Origin: Variovorax sp. CF079
GTDB lineage: Bacteria; Pseudomonadota; Gammaproteobacteria; Burkholderiales; Burkholderiaceae_C
Assembly: GCF_900101545.1 (NCBI RefSeq)
Contig: NZ_FMZU01000007.1
Coordinates: 124,001 to 188,000 of the forward strand
Reading direction: 5' to 3'
Length of the DNA stretch: 64,000 nt
The notes below the pieces were generated by a model. It saw nothing but the letters and a program-made list of their open reading frames with translations, ran no database searches and was not told the DNA's origin. This document shows, piece after piece, positions 20,034 through 28,209 of this stretch (its first letter is position 1; each line of letters starts with the position of its first letter). The translations under genes and the position numbers were made by a program.

Positions 20034-20654
20034 ATGCTCGCGCTGCGCAAATGGGTGCTTTCCGGCTTGCTGGTCATCGTGCCGCTGGTCATCACGCTGG
20101 GCGTGCTGAACTGGATCATCGGCACGCTCGACCAGACGCTGTGGCTGCTGCCGGAAGATTGGCAGAAGTGGCTCAACGACCACAGGGTGCGCGGGCTGGG
20201 CGTGCTCTTGACGCTGGCGATCCTGCTGGCGGTCGGCGCGATCGCGAGCAATTTCGTCGGCAAGCGCCTGCTGGGATGGGGCGATGCCGTGGTGCGCCGC
20301 ATTCCGGTGGTCCGCTCGATCTACTCCAGCGTCAAGCAGGTGTCGGACACGCTGTTCTCCGAGAACGGCAATGCGTTCCGCACCGCAGTACTGGTCGAGT
20401 GGCCGCGCGAAGGCGTGTGGACCATCGCGTTCGTGACCGGTGCTCCCGGCAGCGACGTGGTGGAGCACCTCGGCGGTGGCGACTACCTCAGCGTCTACGT
20501 GCCGACCACGCCCAACCCGACGGGCGGCTATTTCGTGATGCTCAAGCGCAGCGACTGCATCGAACTCAAGATGAGCGTGGACGACGCGCTCAAGTACATC
20601 GTGTCGATGGGCGTGGTCGTTCCCGGCGGCCCCGCAACCATCGCGATCAAATAA
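20034..20654 (+). CDS. DUF502 membrane protein
   Basis: A 206-residue inner-membrane protein. Two N-terminal membrane helices (about residues 8-30 and 60-82) are followed by a soluble domain with the DUF502 motifs [16 protein letters not shown] and [14 protein letters not shown]. Function is unknown. It lies 16 bp after the FmdB-like gene and 31 bp before aspS, forming a conserved group. Confidence 0.9.
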   Translation: MLALRKWVLSGLLVIVPLVITLGVLNWIIGTLDQTLWLLPEDWQKWLNDHRVRGLGVLLTLAILLAVGAIASNFVGKRLLGWGDAVVRRIPVVRSIYSSVKQVSDTLFSENGNAFRTAVLVEWPREGVWTIAFVTGAPGSDVVEHLGGGDYLSVYVPTTPNPTGGYFVMLKRSDCIELKMSVDDALKYIVSMGVVVPGGPATIAIK

Positions 20655-20685
20655 AACGCGCCACTGTCGGCGCCGGAATCCACCT

Positions 20686-22491
20686 ATGGCCATGCGTTCT
20701 CACTACAGCGGTCTCGTGACCGAAGCCCTGCTGGGCCAAACCGTCACCCTGTGCGGGTGGGTCAACCGCCGCCGCGACCATGGCGGCGTGATCTTCATCG
20801 ACCTGCGCGACCGCGAAGGGTACGTGCAGGTGGTGTGCGATCCCGATCGCGCCGCCACCTTTGCCACGGCCGAGGGCCTGCGCAACGAGTTCTGCGTACA
20901 GGTCACCGGCCTGGTTCGCGCGCGGCCCGAGGGCACGGTCAACGAGAACCTGAAGAGCGGCAAGGTCGAAGTGCTGTGCCAGGAGATGAAGGTGCTCAAT
21001 CCTTCCGTCACGCCGCCCTTTCTGCTGGACGACGACAACCTCTCGGAAACCACCCGCCTCACGCACCGCGTGCTGGACCTGCGCCGCCCCGCGATGCAGC
21101 GCAACATGATGCTGCGTTACAAGGTCACGATGGAGGTGCGCAAGTTCCTCGACGCCAACGGCTTCATCGATATCGAGACGCCGATGCTCGGCAAGTCCAC
21201 GCCCGAAGGCGCGCGCGACTACCTGGTGCCGAGCCGCGTGCACGACGGCTGCTTCTTCGCGCTGCCGCAGTCGCCCCAGCTCTTCAAGCAGCTGCTGATG
21301 GTGGCCGGCTACGACCGCTACTACCAGATCGTCAAGTGCTTCCGCGACGAGGACCTGCGCGCCGATCGCCAGCCCGAGTTCACGCAGATCGACATCGAAA
21401 CCTCGTTCATGGCCGAGGAAGAGATTCGCGAGATGTTCGAAGGCATGATCCGCAAGGTGTTTCGCGCGGCGGCCGCAGTCGAGCTGCCGCCGTTCCCGGT
21501 CATGAGCTATGCGGACGCGATGTTCAAGTACGGCTCCGACAAGCCCGACCTGCGCGTCAAGCTCGAGTTCACCGAACTGACCGACGTGATGCGCAACGTC
21601 GAGTTCAAGGTCTTCGCGCAGGCCGCCAGCACCCCCGGCGGCCGCGTGGTGGCGCTGCGCGTGCCCGGCGGCGGCGCCGAAGGCGGCCTGTCGCGCGGCG
21701 ACATCGATGCCTACACCGAGTTCGTCAAGATCTACGGCGCCAAGGGCTTGGCCTACATCAAGGTCAACGACGCAGCGCAGGGGCGCGAGGGCCTGCAGAG
21801 CCCGATCGTCAAGAACCTCAACGATGCCTCGCTGGCGGAAATCATCGCGCGCACCGGTGCGCGCAACGGCGACATCCTGTTCTTCGGCGCCGACAAGGAA
21901 AAGATCGTCAACGACGCCATCGGCGCGCTGCGCGTGAAGATCGGCCACAGCGCCTTCGGCCGCAAGAACGGCCTGTTCGAGGACCGCTGGGCGCCGCTCT
22001 GGGTCGTCGACTTCCCGATGTTCGAGTTCGACGAGGAAGGCCAGCGCTGGTCGGCCGTGCACCATCCCTTCACCGCGCCCAAGGACGGCCATGAAGACCT
22101 CATGGACACTGCGCCCGAGAAGTGCATCGCCAAGGCCTACGACATGGTGCTCAACGGCATCGAGATGGGCGGCGGCTCGGTGCGTATCCACCGCGAGGAG
22201 GTGCAGAGCAAGGTGTTCCGCGCGCTCAAGATCAGTGCCGAGGACGCCCAGAACAAGTTCGGCTTCCTGCTCGACGCGCTGCAGTACGGCGCACCGCCGC
22301 ACGGCGGCATCGCGATCGGCCTGGACCGGCTGGTGATGCTCCTGAGCGGTGCGGAGTCGATCCGCGACGTGATCGCCTTCCCCAAGACCCAGCGCGCGCA
22401 GGACCTGCTGACGCAGGCGCCGAGCCCGGTCGACGAGAAGCAGCTGCGCGAGCTGCACATCCGGTTGCGCAACGCCCAGCTGGCCGCCTGA
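20686..22491 (+). CDS. aspS: Aspartyl-tRNA synthetase, probably non-discriminating
   Basis: A 601-residue class IIb synthetase of the bacterial type. It has an N-terminal OB anticodon-binding domain, motif 2 ([18 protein letters not shown]), a GAD insertion domain (GALRVKIG region), and motif 3 ([12 protein letters not shown]). In the anticodon domain the sequence is NRRRDHGG: His32 sits where E. coli has Leu. A histidine there marks non-discriminating AspRS in Pseudomonas aeruginosa, which also charges tRNA-Asn and relies on GatCAB. The start at 20686 is used; ATG 20692 is an alternative. Confidence 0.95.
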   Translation: MAMRSHYSGLVTEALLGQTVTLCGWVNRRRDHGGVIFIDLRDREGYVQVVCDPDRAATFATAEGLRNEFCVQVTGLVRARPEGTVNENLKSGKVEVLCQEMKVLNPSVTPPFLLDDDNLSETTRLTHRVLDLRRPAMQRNMMLRYKVTMEVRKFLDANGFIDIETPMLGKSTPEGARDYLVPSRVHDGCFFALPQSPQLFKQLLMVAGYDRYYQIVKCFRDEDLRADRQPEFTQIDIETSFMAEEEIREMFEGMIRKVFRAAAAVELPPFPVMSYADAMFKYGSDKPDLRVKLEFTELTDVMRNVEFKVFAQAASTPGGRVVALRVPGGGAEGGLSRGDIDAYTEFVKIYGAKGLAYIKVNDAAQGREGLQSPIVKNLNDASLAEIIARTGARNGDILFFGADKEKIVNDAIGALRVKIGHSAFGRKNGLFEDRWAPLWVVDFPMFEFDEEGQRWSAVHHPFTAPKDGHEDLMDTAPEKCIAKAYDMVLNGIEMGGGSVRIHREEVQSKVFRALKISAEDAQNKFGFLLDALQYGAPPHGGIAIGLDRLVMLLSGAESIRDVIAFPKTQRAQDLLTQAPSPVDEKQLRELHIRLRNAQLAA

Positions 22492-22508
22492 GCGGGCCGG
22501 GGCCAAGC

Positions 22509-22568
22509 ATGAGCCGCCGGGCCGCCCCCAAGGCGAATACCGAAGCGCGCGGCGCGAAGGTTGGTTAG
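22509..22568 (+). CDS. Possible 19-codon leader ORF before nudB
   Basis: ATG at 22509 opens a 19-residue basic peptide (MSRRAAPKANTEARGAKVG) whose TAG shares its last base with the GTG start of nudB. The arrangement would allow translational coupling. No clear Shine-Dalgarno is seen in front of it. It may equally be a chance ORF in the 76-bp gap between aspS and nudB. Confidence 0.25.
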   Translation: MSRRAAPKANTEARGAKVG

Positions 22569-23035
22569 TGAGCGGGCGGCCCTGGAAGATTCCCGAGTCG
22601 GTGCTGGTCGTGATCCACACGCCGACGCTCGACGTGCTGCTGATCCGGCGTGCCGATGCCGAGGACTTCTGGCAGTCGGTCACCGGCAGCAAGGATGACA
22701 TCGACGAACCGCTGGCGCTGACCGCGGCGCGCGAGGTTGCGGAGGAGACCGGCATCGATTGCGGCGAAGGCAGCGCGCTCGCCTCGCAGCTGCGCGACTG
22801 GCGGCTCCAGAACATCTACGAGATCTACCCCCGCTGGCGCGCCCGCTATGCGCCGGGCGTCACCCACAACACCGAGCACCTGTTCGGCCTCTGCGTGCCC
22901 GAGCGCCTGACGCCGCGCCTGGACCCGCGCGAACACACGGCCTGGCGCTGGCTGCCCTACCGCGAGGCGGCCGACGCCTGCTTTTCCCCTTCGAACGCCG
23001 AAGCGATCCTGCTGCTGCCACAATTTGCGCAATGA
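22568..23035 (+). CDS. nudB: Dihydroneopterin triphosphate diphosphatase (Nudix)
   Basis: A 155-residue Nudix hydrolase. The Nudix box is present with one extra residue in its first spacer: G-x6-E-x7-REVAEETGI. The flanking EDFWQSVTGS and the late TEHLFGLCVPER and LPYREA regions match NudB, which removes pyrophosphate from dihydroneopterin triphosphate in folate synthesis. folE, which makes that substrate, lies about 0.8 kb downstream. The start is GTG at 22568; its stop overlaps the next ATG by 4 bp. Confidence 0.88.
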   Translation: MSGRPWKIPESVLVVIHTPTLDVLLIRRADAEDFWQSVTGSKDDIDEPLALTAAREVAEETGIDCGEGSALASQLRDWRLQNIYEIYPRWRARYAPGVTHNTEHLFGLCVPERLTPRLDPREHTAWRWLPYREAADACFSPSNAEAILLLPQFAQ

Positions 23036-23790
23036 ACGCGCCGACCAACAGCATCCGGGTGGCGACTTACAACATCCACAAGGGTGTGCAAGGCATCGGC
23101 CCCGCACGGCGCCTCGAAATCCACAACCTGGGCCATGCCATCGAGCAGCTCGATGCCGACATCGTGTGCCTGCAGGAAGTGCGCAAGATGAACCGGCAGG
23201 CCGCCGCCCGCTTCAGGCACTGGCCCGAGCTGCCGCAGGCCGACTTTCTCGCGCCCGAGGGCTACACGGCCGTCTACGAGACCAACGCCATCACGCGGCA
23301 CGGCGAGCATGGCAACGCGCTGCTCACGCGCTGGCCGGTGCTGCGCAAGACTCATCAGGACATCTCCGACCATCGCTTCGAGCAGCGGGGGCTGCTGCAC
23401 GTGGCGATCGACGTCGAGGGCCAGCCGGTGCATGCGATCGTGGTGCACCTGGGCCTCATCAAGGGCAGCCGTGTGCGCCAGGTCGCGCTGTTGCGGGAAT
23501 TCATCGAGCGCGAGATCCCGCCCGGCGAGGCGCTGGTCGTGGCCGGCGATTTCAACGACTGGGGCGCGCGCATGCGCTACGCGATGAACGCCATGGGGCT
23601 GCGCGACACCGGCGACCTGCGCGGACCGCGCACGCTGACCTATCCCTCGCGCCTGCCGGTGACCCAGCTCGACTTCATCTACGGCCGCCAGGTCGAGCCG
23701 GTCGCCACCACGGTGCCGCGCGGGCCGATCTGGGCGCGCATGTCCGATCACCTGCCGCTGGTGACGGATTTCGTGCTATCAAAACAATAG
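23032..23790 (+). CDS. Endonuclease/exonuclease/phosphatase family protein
   Basis: A 252-residue EEP-fold protein. Metal and catalytic motifs are TYNIHKG (Asn), CLQEVR (Glu), VAGDFNDWG (Asp-x-Asn) and the C-terminal SDHLP (Asp-His). Such enzymes cleave phosphodiester or phosphate-ester bonds in nucleic acids or lipids; the target is not evident. There is no signal peptide. It overlaps nudB by 4 bp. Its last codons and stop lie in a short hairpin sequence (23775-23791). Confidence 0.87.
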   Translation: MNAPTNSIRVATYNIHKGVQGIGPARRLEIHNLGHAIEQLDADIVCLQEVRKMNRQAAARFRHWPELPQADFLAPEGYTAVYETNAITRHGEHGNALLTRWPVLRKTHQDISDHRFEQRGLLHVAIDVEGQPVHAIVVHLGLIKGSRVRQVALLREFIEREIPPGEALVVAGDFNDWGARMRYAMNAMGLRDTGDLRGPRTLTYPSRLPVTQLDFIYGRQVEPVATTVPRGPIWARMSDHLPLVTDFVLSKQ

Positions 23791-23791
23791 C
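23775..23791 (+). repeat. Short inverted repeat overlapping the EEP-gene stop
   Basis: GCTAT and ATAGC pair around the 7-nt loop CAAAACA; the downstream arm contains the TAG stop codon. A short T run follows (TTTGCGC). It could act as a weak terminator or be a dispersed repeat unit. I recall GCTAT...ATAGC elements as common in Comamonadaceae intergenic DNA, but cannot count them here. Confidence 0.45.
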
Positions 23792-23860
23792 TTTGCGCGC
23801 AGGCGGGAAGCGCGCTGCAGGGTCATTCGCCCTGAATACATTCACTGTTAGGATGCTCTC

Positions 23861-24592
23861 ATGCTAAGGAAAACCGACGCCGTAGAGCGCCCCGACGAAG
23901 GGGCCGAGGACGAGGGCACGCCCGTGTCCGTGAAGATCCGCGAGCGCCTTCTGGCCGCCCGCAAGCGCTTCCATGCCAACGACAATATCGCGGAGTTCAT
24001 CGAGCCCGGCGAACTCGAGCGCCTGCTCGACGAGGTCGAAGGCAAGATGAAGCATGTGCTCGAGAGCCTGGTGATCGACCTGGACAACGACCACAACACC
24101 GACAACACGGCCCGCCGCGTCGCGAAGATGTACGTCAACGAGGTGTTCAAGGGGCGTTACGTGGCCCAGCCCTCGCTCACCGAATTCCCGAACGCCGAGC
24201 ACCTCAACGAGCTCATGATCGTCGGCCCGATCACGGTGCGCAGCGCCTGCTCGCACCATTTCTGCCCGATCATCGGCAAGCTCTGGATCGGCGTCATGCC
24301 CAACGAGCAGACCAACGTGATCGGCCTGTCGAAGTACGCGCGGCTGGCCGAGTGGGTGATGAGCCGGCCCCAGATCCAGGAAGAAGCCGTGGTTCAGCTG
24401 GCCGACCTGATTCAGGAGCGCACGCAGCCCGACGGCCTGGCGCTGGTGGTCGAGGCCGAGCATTTCTGCATGCAGTGGCGCGGCGTCAAGGAGATGGACA
24501 GCAAGATGATCAATTCAGTGATGCGCGGCGCGTTCCTGAAAGACTCCAACCTGCGCCGCGAATTCCTTTCCCTTCTTCCCCGCCGGAGTTGA
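23861..24592 (+). CDS. folE: GTP cyclohydrolase I
   Basis: A 243-residue enzyme converting GTP to 7,8-dihydroneopterin triphosphate, the first step of folate synthesis. Zinc ligands are visible in SACSHHFCP (Cys, His) and in EAEHFCMQWRGVKE (Cys). The fold signature NTARRVAKMYVNEVFKGRY is also present. AGGA lies about 7 bases before the ATG. nudB, the next enzyme of the pathway, is upstream in the same direction. The BLUF gene starts 5 bp after the stop. Confidence 0.93.
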   Translation: MLRKTDAVERPDEGAEDEGTPVSVKIRERLLAARKRFHANDNIAEFIEPGELERLLDEVEGKMKHVLESLVIDLDNDHNTDNTARRVAKMYVNEVFKGRYVAQPSLTEFPNAEHLNELMIVGPITVRSACSHHFCPIIGKLWIGVMPNEQTNVIGLSKYARLAEWVMSRPQIQEEAVVQLADLIQERTQPDGLALVVEAEHFCMQWRGVKEMDSKMINSVMRGAFLKDSNLRREFLSLLPRRS

Positions 24593-24597
24593 ACGCC

Positions 24598-25020
24598 ATG
24601 CTCGTACGACTTCTCTATGTGAGCCGCGCCGTCGATACCAGCTCCGACGCCATCGAAGCGATCCTCGCGCAATCGCGCTCGCACAACACTGCGTGCGGCA
24701 TCACCGGCATCCTTTGCTATGGCGCAGGCGTGTTCCTGCAGGCCATCGAAGGCGGCCGCACGGCGATCAGCGAGCTGTACGGCCACATCCAGCGGGATCC
24801 CCGCCACAAGGACGTGGTGCTGCTGCACTACGAAGAAATCTCCGAGCGCCGCTTCGGCGGCTGGACGATGGGGCAGGTCAATCTGTCCAAGCTCAATATC
24901 TCGACCTTGCTCAAGTACTCGGAGAAGCCGGAGCTCGATCCGTATTCGGTCTCCGGGAAGGTATCGCTCGCGCTGCTCGAGGAACTGATGGCCACCGCCG
25001 CCATCGTCGGCCGGCACTGA
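24598..25020 (+). CDS. Short BLUF-domain blue-light photoreceptor
   Basis: A 140-residue protein made almost only of a BLUF domain, which binds FAD and senses blue light. The photoactive residues are all present: Y7 in LLYVSR, N30 in SHNTACGITG, Q48 in VFLQAIEG, and W89 and M91 in GGWTMG. The C-terminal ~45 residues are helical and carry no recognisable output domain, so it probably signals by protein-protein contact, as do other short BLUF proteins. It follows folE by 5 bp with GGAG in front, so the two may be co-transcribed. Confidence 0.92.
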   Translation: MLVRLLYVSRAVDTSSDAIEAILAQSRSHNTACGITGILCYGAGVFLQAIEGGRTAISELYGHIQRDPRHKDVVLLHYEEISERRFGGWTMGQVNLSKLNISTLLKYSEKPELDPYSVSGKVSLALLEELMATAAIVGRH

Positions 25021-25051
25021 GTCGCGCGCGGCGGCCGAGGCTGCATCGGCC

Positions 25052-25879
25052 ATGCTGTTGCTGGGCTGCGATTTTTCGAGCGCACCGACATCGCGCAAGC
25101 CCATCGTGCTCGCGCTCGGAGCCGCGCAGGAGGGCGGCGTCCGGCTCTCGCGGCTCGAACGCTTCGCGACTCTCGACGCCTGGTGCCAATGGCTGGCGGA
25201 TACGCCCGAATGGGTCGGCGCCTTCGACTTCCCCTTCGGCTTGCCGCGTGAACTGGTCGCACAGCTCGGATGGCCGCCGCAATGGCGGGCGCTCATCGCG
25301 CACTATGCCGGCTTGAGCCGCGACAGCATCCGCGAGACTTTCGCTGCCTTCTGCGCGGCGCGCCCCGCCGGCGGGAAGTTCGCGCACCGCGCCACGGACG
25401 GCCCGGCGGGCTCTAGTCCCTCGATGAAATGGATCAACCCACCGGTCGCCTTCATGCTGCACGCCGGCGTGCCGCGGCTGCTCGCGGCAGGTGCCGCATT
25501 GCCGGGACTGCACGCGCCGGCCGGCGGCGGCATGGCGCGTGTTGCGCTGGAAGGCTATCCGGGGCTTCTTGCGCGCGAGCTGATCGGGCGGCGCAGCTAC
25601 AAGAGCGACGATGCCGCTGCCCAGAACGCACAGCGGCGCGCGGCGAGGATCGATCTGCTCGCCGCGCTCGAACGAGGTTCCACGCGTCTCGGCCTGCGTC
25701 TCTTTCTCGGCGCTGCCGAGCGCGATCAGCTGCTGGCCGATGCCAAGGGCGATTGCATCGACGCGGTGCTCTGCATCGTGCAGGCCGCCTGGGGTGCGGC
25801 CCGCAAGTCGAGCGCCGGTCCGGGCTATGGCCTGCCGGCGGCGATGGACCCGCTGGAGGGCTGGATCCTCACCGCCTGA
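25052..25879 (+). CDS. DUF429 family protein
   Basis: A 275-residue protein with the DUF429 look: N-terminal LLGCDFSSAPTSRKP, a central FDFPFGLPREL, and a C-terminal DAKGDCIDAVLCIVQAAW. Conserved acidic residues and an RNase H-like start suggest a nuclease-type fold, but no activity is established for the family. It lies 31 bp after the BLUF gene on the same strand and may share its transcript. Confidence 0.78.
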   Translation: MLLLGCDFSSAPTSRKPIVLALGAAQEGGVRLSRLERFATLDAWCQWLADTPEWVGAFDFPFGLPRELVAQLGWPPQWRALIAHYAGLSRDSIRETFAAFCAARPAGGKFAHRATDGPAGSSPSMKWINPPVAFMLHAGVPRLLAAGAALPGLHAPAGGGMARVALEGYPGLLARELIGRRSYKSDDAAAQNAQRRAARIDLLAALERGSTRLGLRLFLGAAERDQLLADAKGDCIDAVLCIVQAAWGAARKSSAGPGYGLPAAMDPLEGWILTA

Positions 25880-25995
25880 AGTCCTACGGCAGATCAAGCC
25901 GGCTTCGGCACGCGGGGGCCTATGCGGGCCCGCTAGATTGGCTTTCAGTGGTTCGGTCGAACCACCCGTTCATCTCATCTTGCGAAGGAAGCGAC

Positions 25996-26193
25996 ATGAA
26001 CAAGGACCAAGTGGCAGGCCGTGTCGACCAAGCCAAGGGCAAGCTCAAGGAAGCGGCCGGCAAGGTCAGCGGCAGCGAGAAGCTGCAGAGCGAAGGCGTG
26101 GTCGAGCAGGCCGGCGGCAAGGTGCAAAGCACCTACGGCGATGCCAAAGAGAAGGCCAAGGACGCCATCAAGCGCGGCGCGGACAAGCTCTGA
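25996..26193 (+). CDS. CsbD-family stress protein
   Basis: A 65-residue, highly charged protein of the CsbD type (MNKDQVAGRVDQAKGKLKEA, then a second AGKVQSTYGDAKEKAKDA unit). Such proteins are abundant under general or osmotic stress; their mechanism is unknown. GAAGGAA precedes the ATG at good distance. The reading frame is intact, but the remnant of the ferritin-like gene begins only about 4 bp after its stop, so the usual downstream region has been lost. Confidence 0.9.
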   Translation: MNKDQVAGRVDQAKGKLKEAAGKVSGSEKLQSEGVVEQAGGKVQSTYGDAKEKAKDAIKRGADKL

Positions 26194-26196
26194 CGC

Positions 26197-26588
26197 CCAT
26201 TCACCATGGCCTGCAGCTCCGTCGCCTCGTCGTAGTCCGCATGACTGCGGTCGAGCAATGTCTTCGGATTGAAGTCGCGCTGGCCTCCGAGCTGCACGAT
26301 GCGTTCCGCGATCTTGTCGGAATGGGCGGACTCTTCGTTCGCATGCACGAGGCACTCGTCGGCGATCGCCGGCGAGGCCACGCCGTTGGCGGTGAAGTAG
26401 TGGCGCTTGTAGCGCAGCACGCAGACCAGCTCGGTGGCCAGCGCGTCATTGAGCAGCTTGACGATGTCGTCGCGCCACGGCCCGTAGCTGGGCGTCACGG
26501 CGCCGTCGTCGAGGTGCTTGGACGCCGCGTCGATGGCGGTCTGGTCGAGCGTCAGATGTTACGGGCGCTCCTTGACTGCGGTATTCAT
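26197..26588 (-). pseudogene. Ferritin-like protein gene, truncated and with an in-frame stop
   Basis: On the minus strand, ATG at 26588 begins M-N-T-A-V-K-E-R-P, then TAA (26561-26559), then the same frame continues HLTLDQTAIDAASKHLDD and on into a ferritin-like/bacterioferritin-type domain. Iron-site motifs NDALATELVCVLRYKRHY and HANEESAHSDKIAERI are kept. After LQAMVN the similarity ends abruptly, next to the csbD stop; about the last third of the protein is missing. The gene therefore has a nonsense codon at position 10 and a 3' deletion. A shorter product could start from the GTG at 26498 but would lack the last helices of the bundle. Confidence 0.8.
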
Positions 26589-27034
26589 GGGGAATCCTTT
26601 CGTGAGGGGCCGGGGTTCTTGTGCATCAGCGTGGTCACGAGATCGGCCACGTCCGATGTCTTGAGGGCCGCGGCGAGCACTGCCGTGATCGACAGCAATC
26701 GCCAGGGCTTGACCAGCACGACCAGCGCACCCGCCGCCGCTGCCGCCGCCATCAGCTTGGCGGGCTGTTCGCGCGCATAGCGGTCGAGCAGCGGTCGCGC
26801 CAATTGGCCGACGGCGTTGGCGGGGTGCCTGCGCCACCAGCGCCGGGTCGCATTGCGCGCGACCGACGCCCAGTCGACCCGGTCGAGCACGCTTTCGCGC
26901 TGCGCGGGGCGCCGCCCCGAGGCTGGCCGTGGTGCATCGGCTGCGGCTTCGCTTCCTCGCAGCTGCTGCACCAGCGCCCGGCGGGAGATCGCGAGCCGTT
27001 GCTGCGGCGTCAGGTCCTGGCGCTCAATGGCCAC
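26585..27034 (-). CDS. Hypothetical membrane-associated protein
   Basis: A 149-residue protein. The N-terminal half is basic and polar (TPQQRLAISRRALVQQL); a hydrophobic stretch AAAAAAGALVVLVKPWRLLSITAVLAAAL lies near residues 100-130. The GTG at 27034 is preferred: it overlaps the preceding gene's end by 11 bp, and no ATG sits nearby. It forms a pair with the holin-like membrane gene upstream and ends just before the ferritin remnant. Family not recognised. Confidence 0.65.
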   Translation of the reverse strand: MAIERQDLTPQQRLAISRRALVQQLRGSEAAADAPRPASGRRPAQRESVLDRVDWASVARNATRRWWRRHPANAVGQLARPLLDRYAREQPAKLMAAAAAAGALVVLVKPWRLLSITAVLAAALKTSDVADLVTTLMHKNPGPSRKDSP

Positions 27035-27404
27035 GACCTTCTCCCGCCAGATGCAGCGCCTGGACGTCCGCGTCGAGCTGGGCGCGGATATCGCTGAAAG
27101 CATGAAATTCGCTCGGGCGCGAAGCAACATAGGCCGAGACGAGCGCGATCAGTACCGCGATGCCCGGAACGACGACCAGCACCCAGTGAAAGCTTCCGTG
27201 CAGCGCGCCGAGCATGGCGGCGACGCCGATCAGCCCCAGGGCGAGCATCGCGCTGGCGGCTGCAAGCGCGCCTGCCACGACCCGCGCGATCAGGCCCCGG
27301 CTCGCCTGCGCCGTTTCCAGCCTGGCCAGCGCAGCGTAGTTGGCGACGTGATCCGCGATCAGCTCCGGATGCCCGAGCACCGTGGAGAAAATGGGATGGA
27401 GCAT
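27024..27404 (-). CDS. Phage-holin-like (DUF1469/YqjE type) membrane protein
   Basis: A 126-residue protein with two strong membrane helices (about residues 38-64 and 70-93) linked by a short turn, and amphipathic ends. This matches the phage_holin_3_6/YqjE family, which in E. coli is encoded with the ElaB-like YqjD protein. A DUF883/ElaB-like gene lies just upstream here, as in yqjDE. Despite the family name there is no phage context. Confidence 0.78.
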   Translation of the reverse strand: MLHPIFSTVLGHPELIADHVANYAALARLETAQASRGLIARVVAGALAAASAMLALGLIGVAAMLGALHGSFHWVLVVVPGIAVLIALVSAYVASRPSEFHAFSDIRAQLDADVQALHLAGEGRGH

Positions 27405-27437
27405 GGTGCGGCAGGCAGCGGGAAGCGGAATTTCAGA

Positions 27438-27818
27438 TCAATAGTCGTCGCGACTGCTGCGACGGCTGGCGAGGACGATCAGCGCCGTGATGGCGGCACC
27501 GGCCGCGGCGGCGACGAGCACGGAGCGAACCGGCTGGTCGGCGATGTACTTGCCCGTGACGTCGGCAGCCTGCTCGAAGCGGCGTTGCGCACGCGCGCTG
27601 GTCGTCGAGGCGGCATCCAGGCCGCGCTGTACCGCCTGCTGCACACGTGCCGCGATCTGCTCCACGGCGGGCTCCGCGTCGCGGCGCAGGTCACGAACCT
27701 TCTCTCCGGCGGCGTTCACTGCGTTCTGCGCGTAGGCGCGCGTGGTGTCGATCGCGTCAGCGGCGGTCTGGCGCGCCTCTTCGGCGATCTGCGAAGGGGT
27801 CTTGGTGGTCGTGTTCAT
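27438..27818 (-). CDS. DUF883 (ElaB/YqjD-like) membrane-anchored protein
   Basis: A 126-residue protein. A long charged alpha-helical, probably coiled-coil region (about 1-95) is followed by one C-terminal membrane helix (VRSVLVAAAAGAAITALIVL) and a basic tail (ASRRSSRDDY). YqjD and ElaB are tail-anchored proteins that bind ribosomes in stationary-phase E. coli; whether this one does is unknown. It is followed 33 bp later by the holin-like gene. Confidence 0.85.
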   Translation of the reverse strand: MNTTTKTPSQIAEEARQTAADAIDTTRAYAQNAVNAAGEKVRDLRRDAEPAVEQIAARVQQAVQRGLDAASTTSARAQRRFEQAADVTGKYIADQPVRSVLVAAAAGAAITALIVLASRRSSRDDY

Positions 27819-27872
27819 GAAAATAGTCCTTCCGGAGATTGTTGTGAGAACCTGCTCATCGTAACGAGGCTG

Positions 27873-28034
27873 TCATCGTCGCATCAAGCCCGCGATGAAG
27901 CTGGCGAGGGCCAGCACGATGAAGATCACGAAAAGTATTTTCGCGATGCCGACGGCGCTGGCCGCGATGCCGCCGAAGCCGAACAGCGCGGCGATCAGGG
28001 CGATGACCAGGAATACGACTGCGTAATACAACAT
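27873..28034 (-). CDS. DUF1328 small membrane protein
   Basis: A 53-residue, two-helix membrane protein starting [20 protein letters not shown] with a Gly-rich middle ([13 protein letters not shown]) and ending AGLMRR. This is the DUF1328 (YtjA-like) pattern. An AAAGGAGT box lies before the ATG. DUF1328 proteins are often among stress-induced envelope proteins, in keeping with the CsbD/DUF883 neighbours. Its function is unknown. Confidence 0.88.
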   Translation of the reverse strand: MLYYAVVFLVIALIAALFGFGGIAASAVGIAKILFVIFIVLALASFIAGLMRR

Positions 28035-28209
28035 GCTGAACTCCTTTGGAGGATGGTCTCGTCGTTGTGAATGGCGGCCGGCCGGTTCAGAGGGTGAAAC
28101 CGCGTGGGATTCACGTTAAGTGGGGGGGCGCCGAAGCCCTGTCAGCAGCAGCGGCCTGGGGGCGTAGGAGAGGGTCGAATCACGGTCGGGCCGCTCCCGA
28201 GCCGCGTAT

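Noticed and set aside
20647..22815. A 722-codon minus-strand frame across aspS
   Set aside because: It is a shadow of aspS and nudB with biased composition and no domain.
27024..27404. Phage remnant, from the holin-like family name
   Set aside because: No other phage gene is near, and the YqjE-type family occurs in ordinary chromosomal stress operons beside DUF883 genes.
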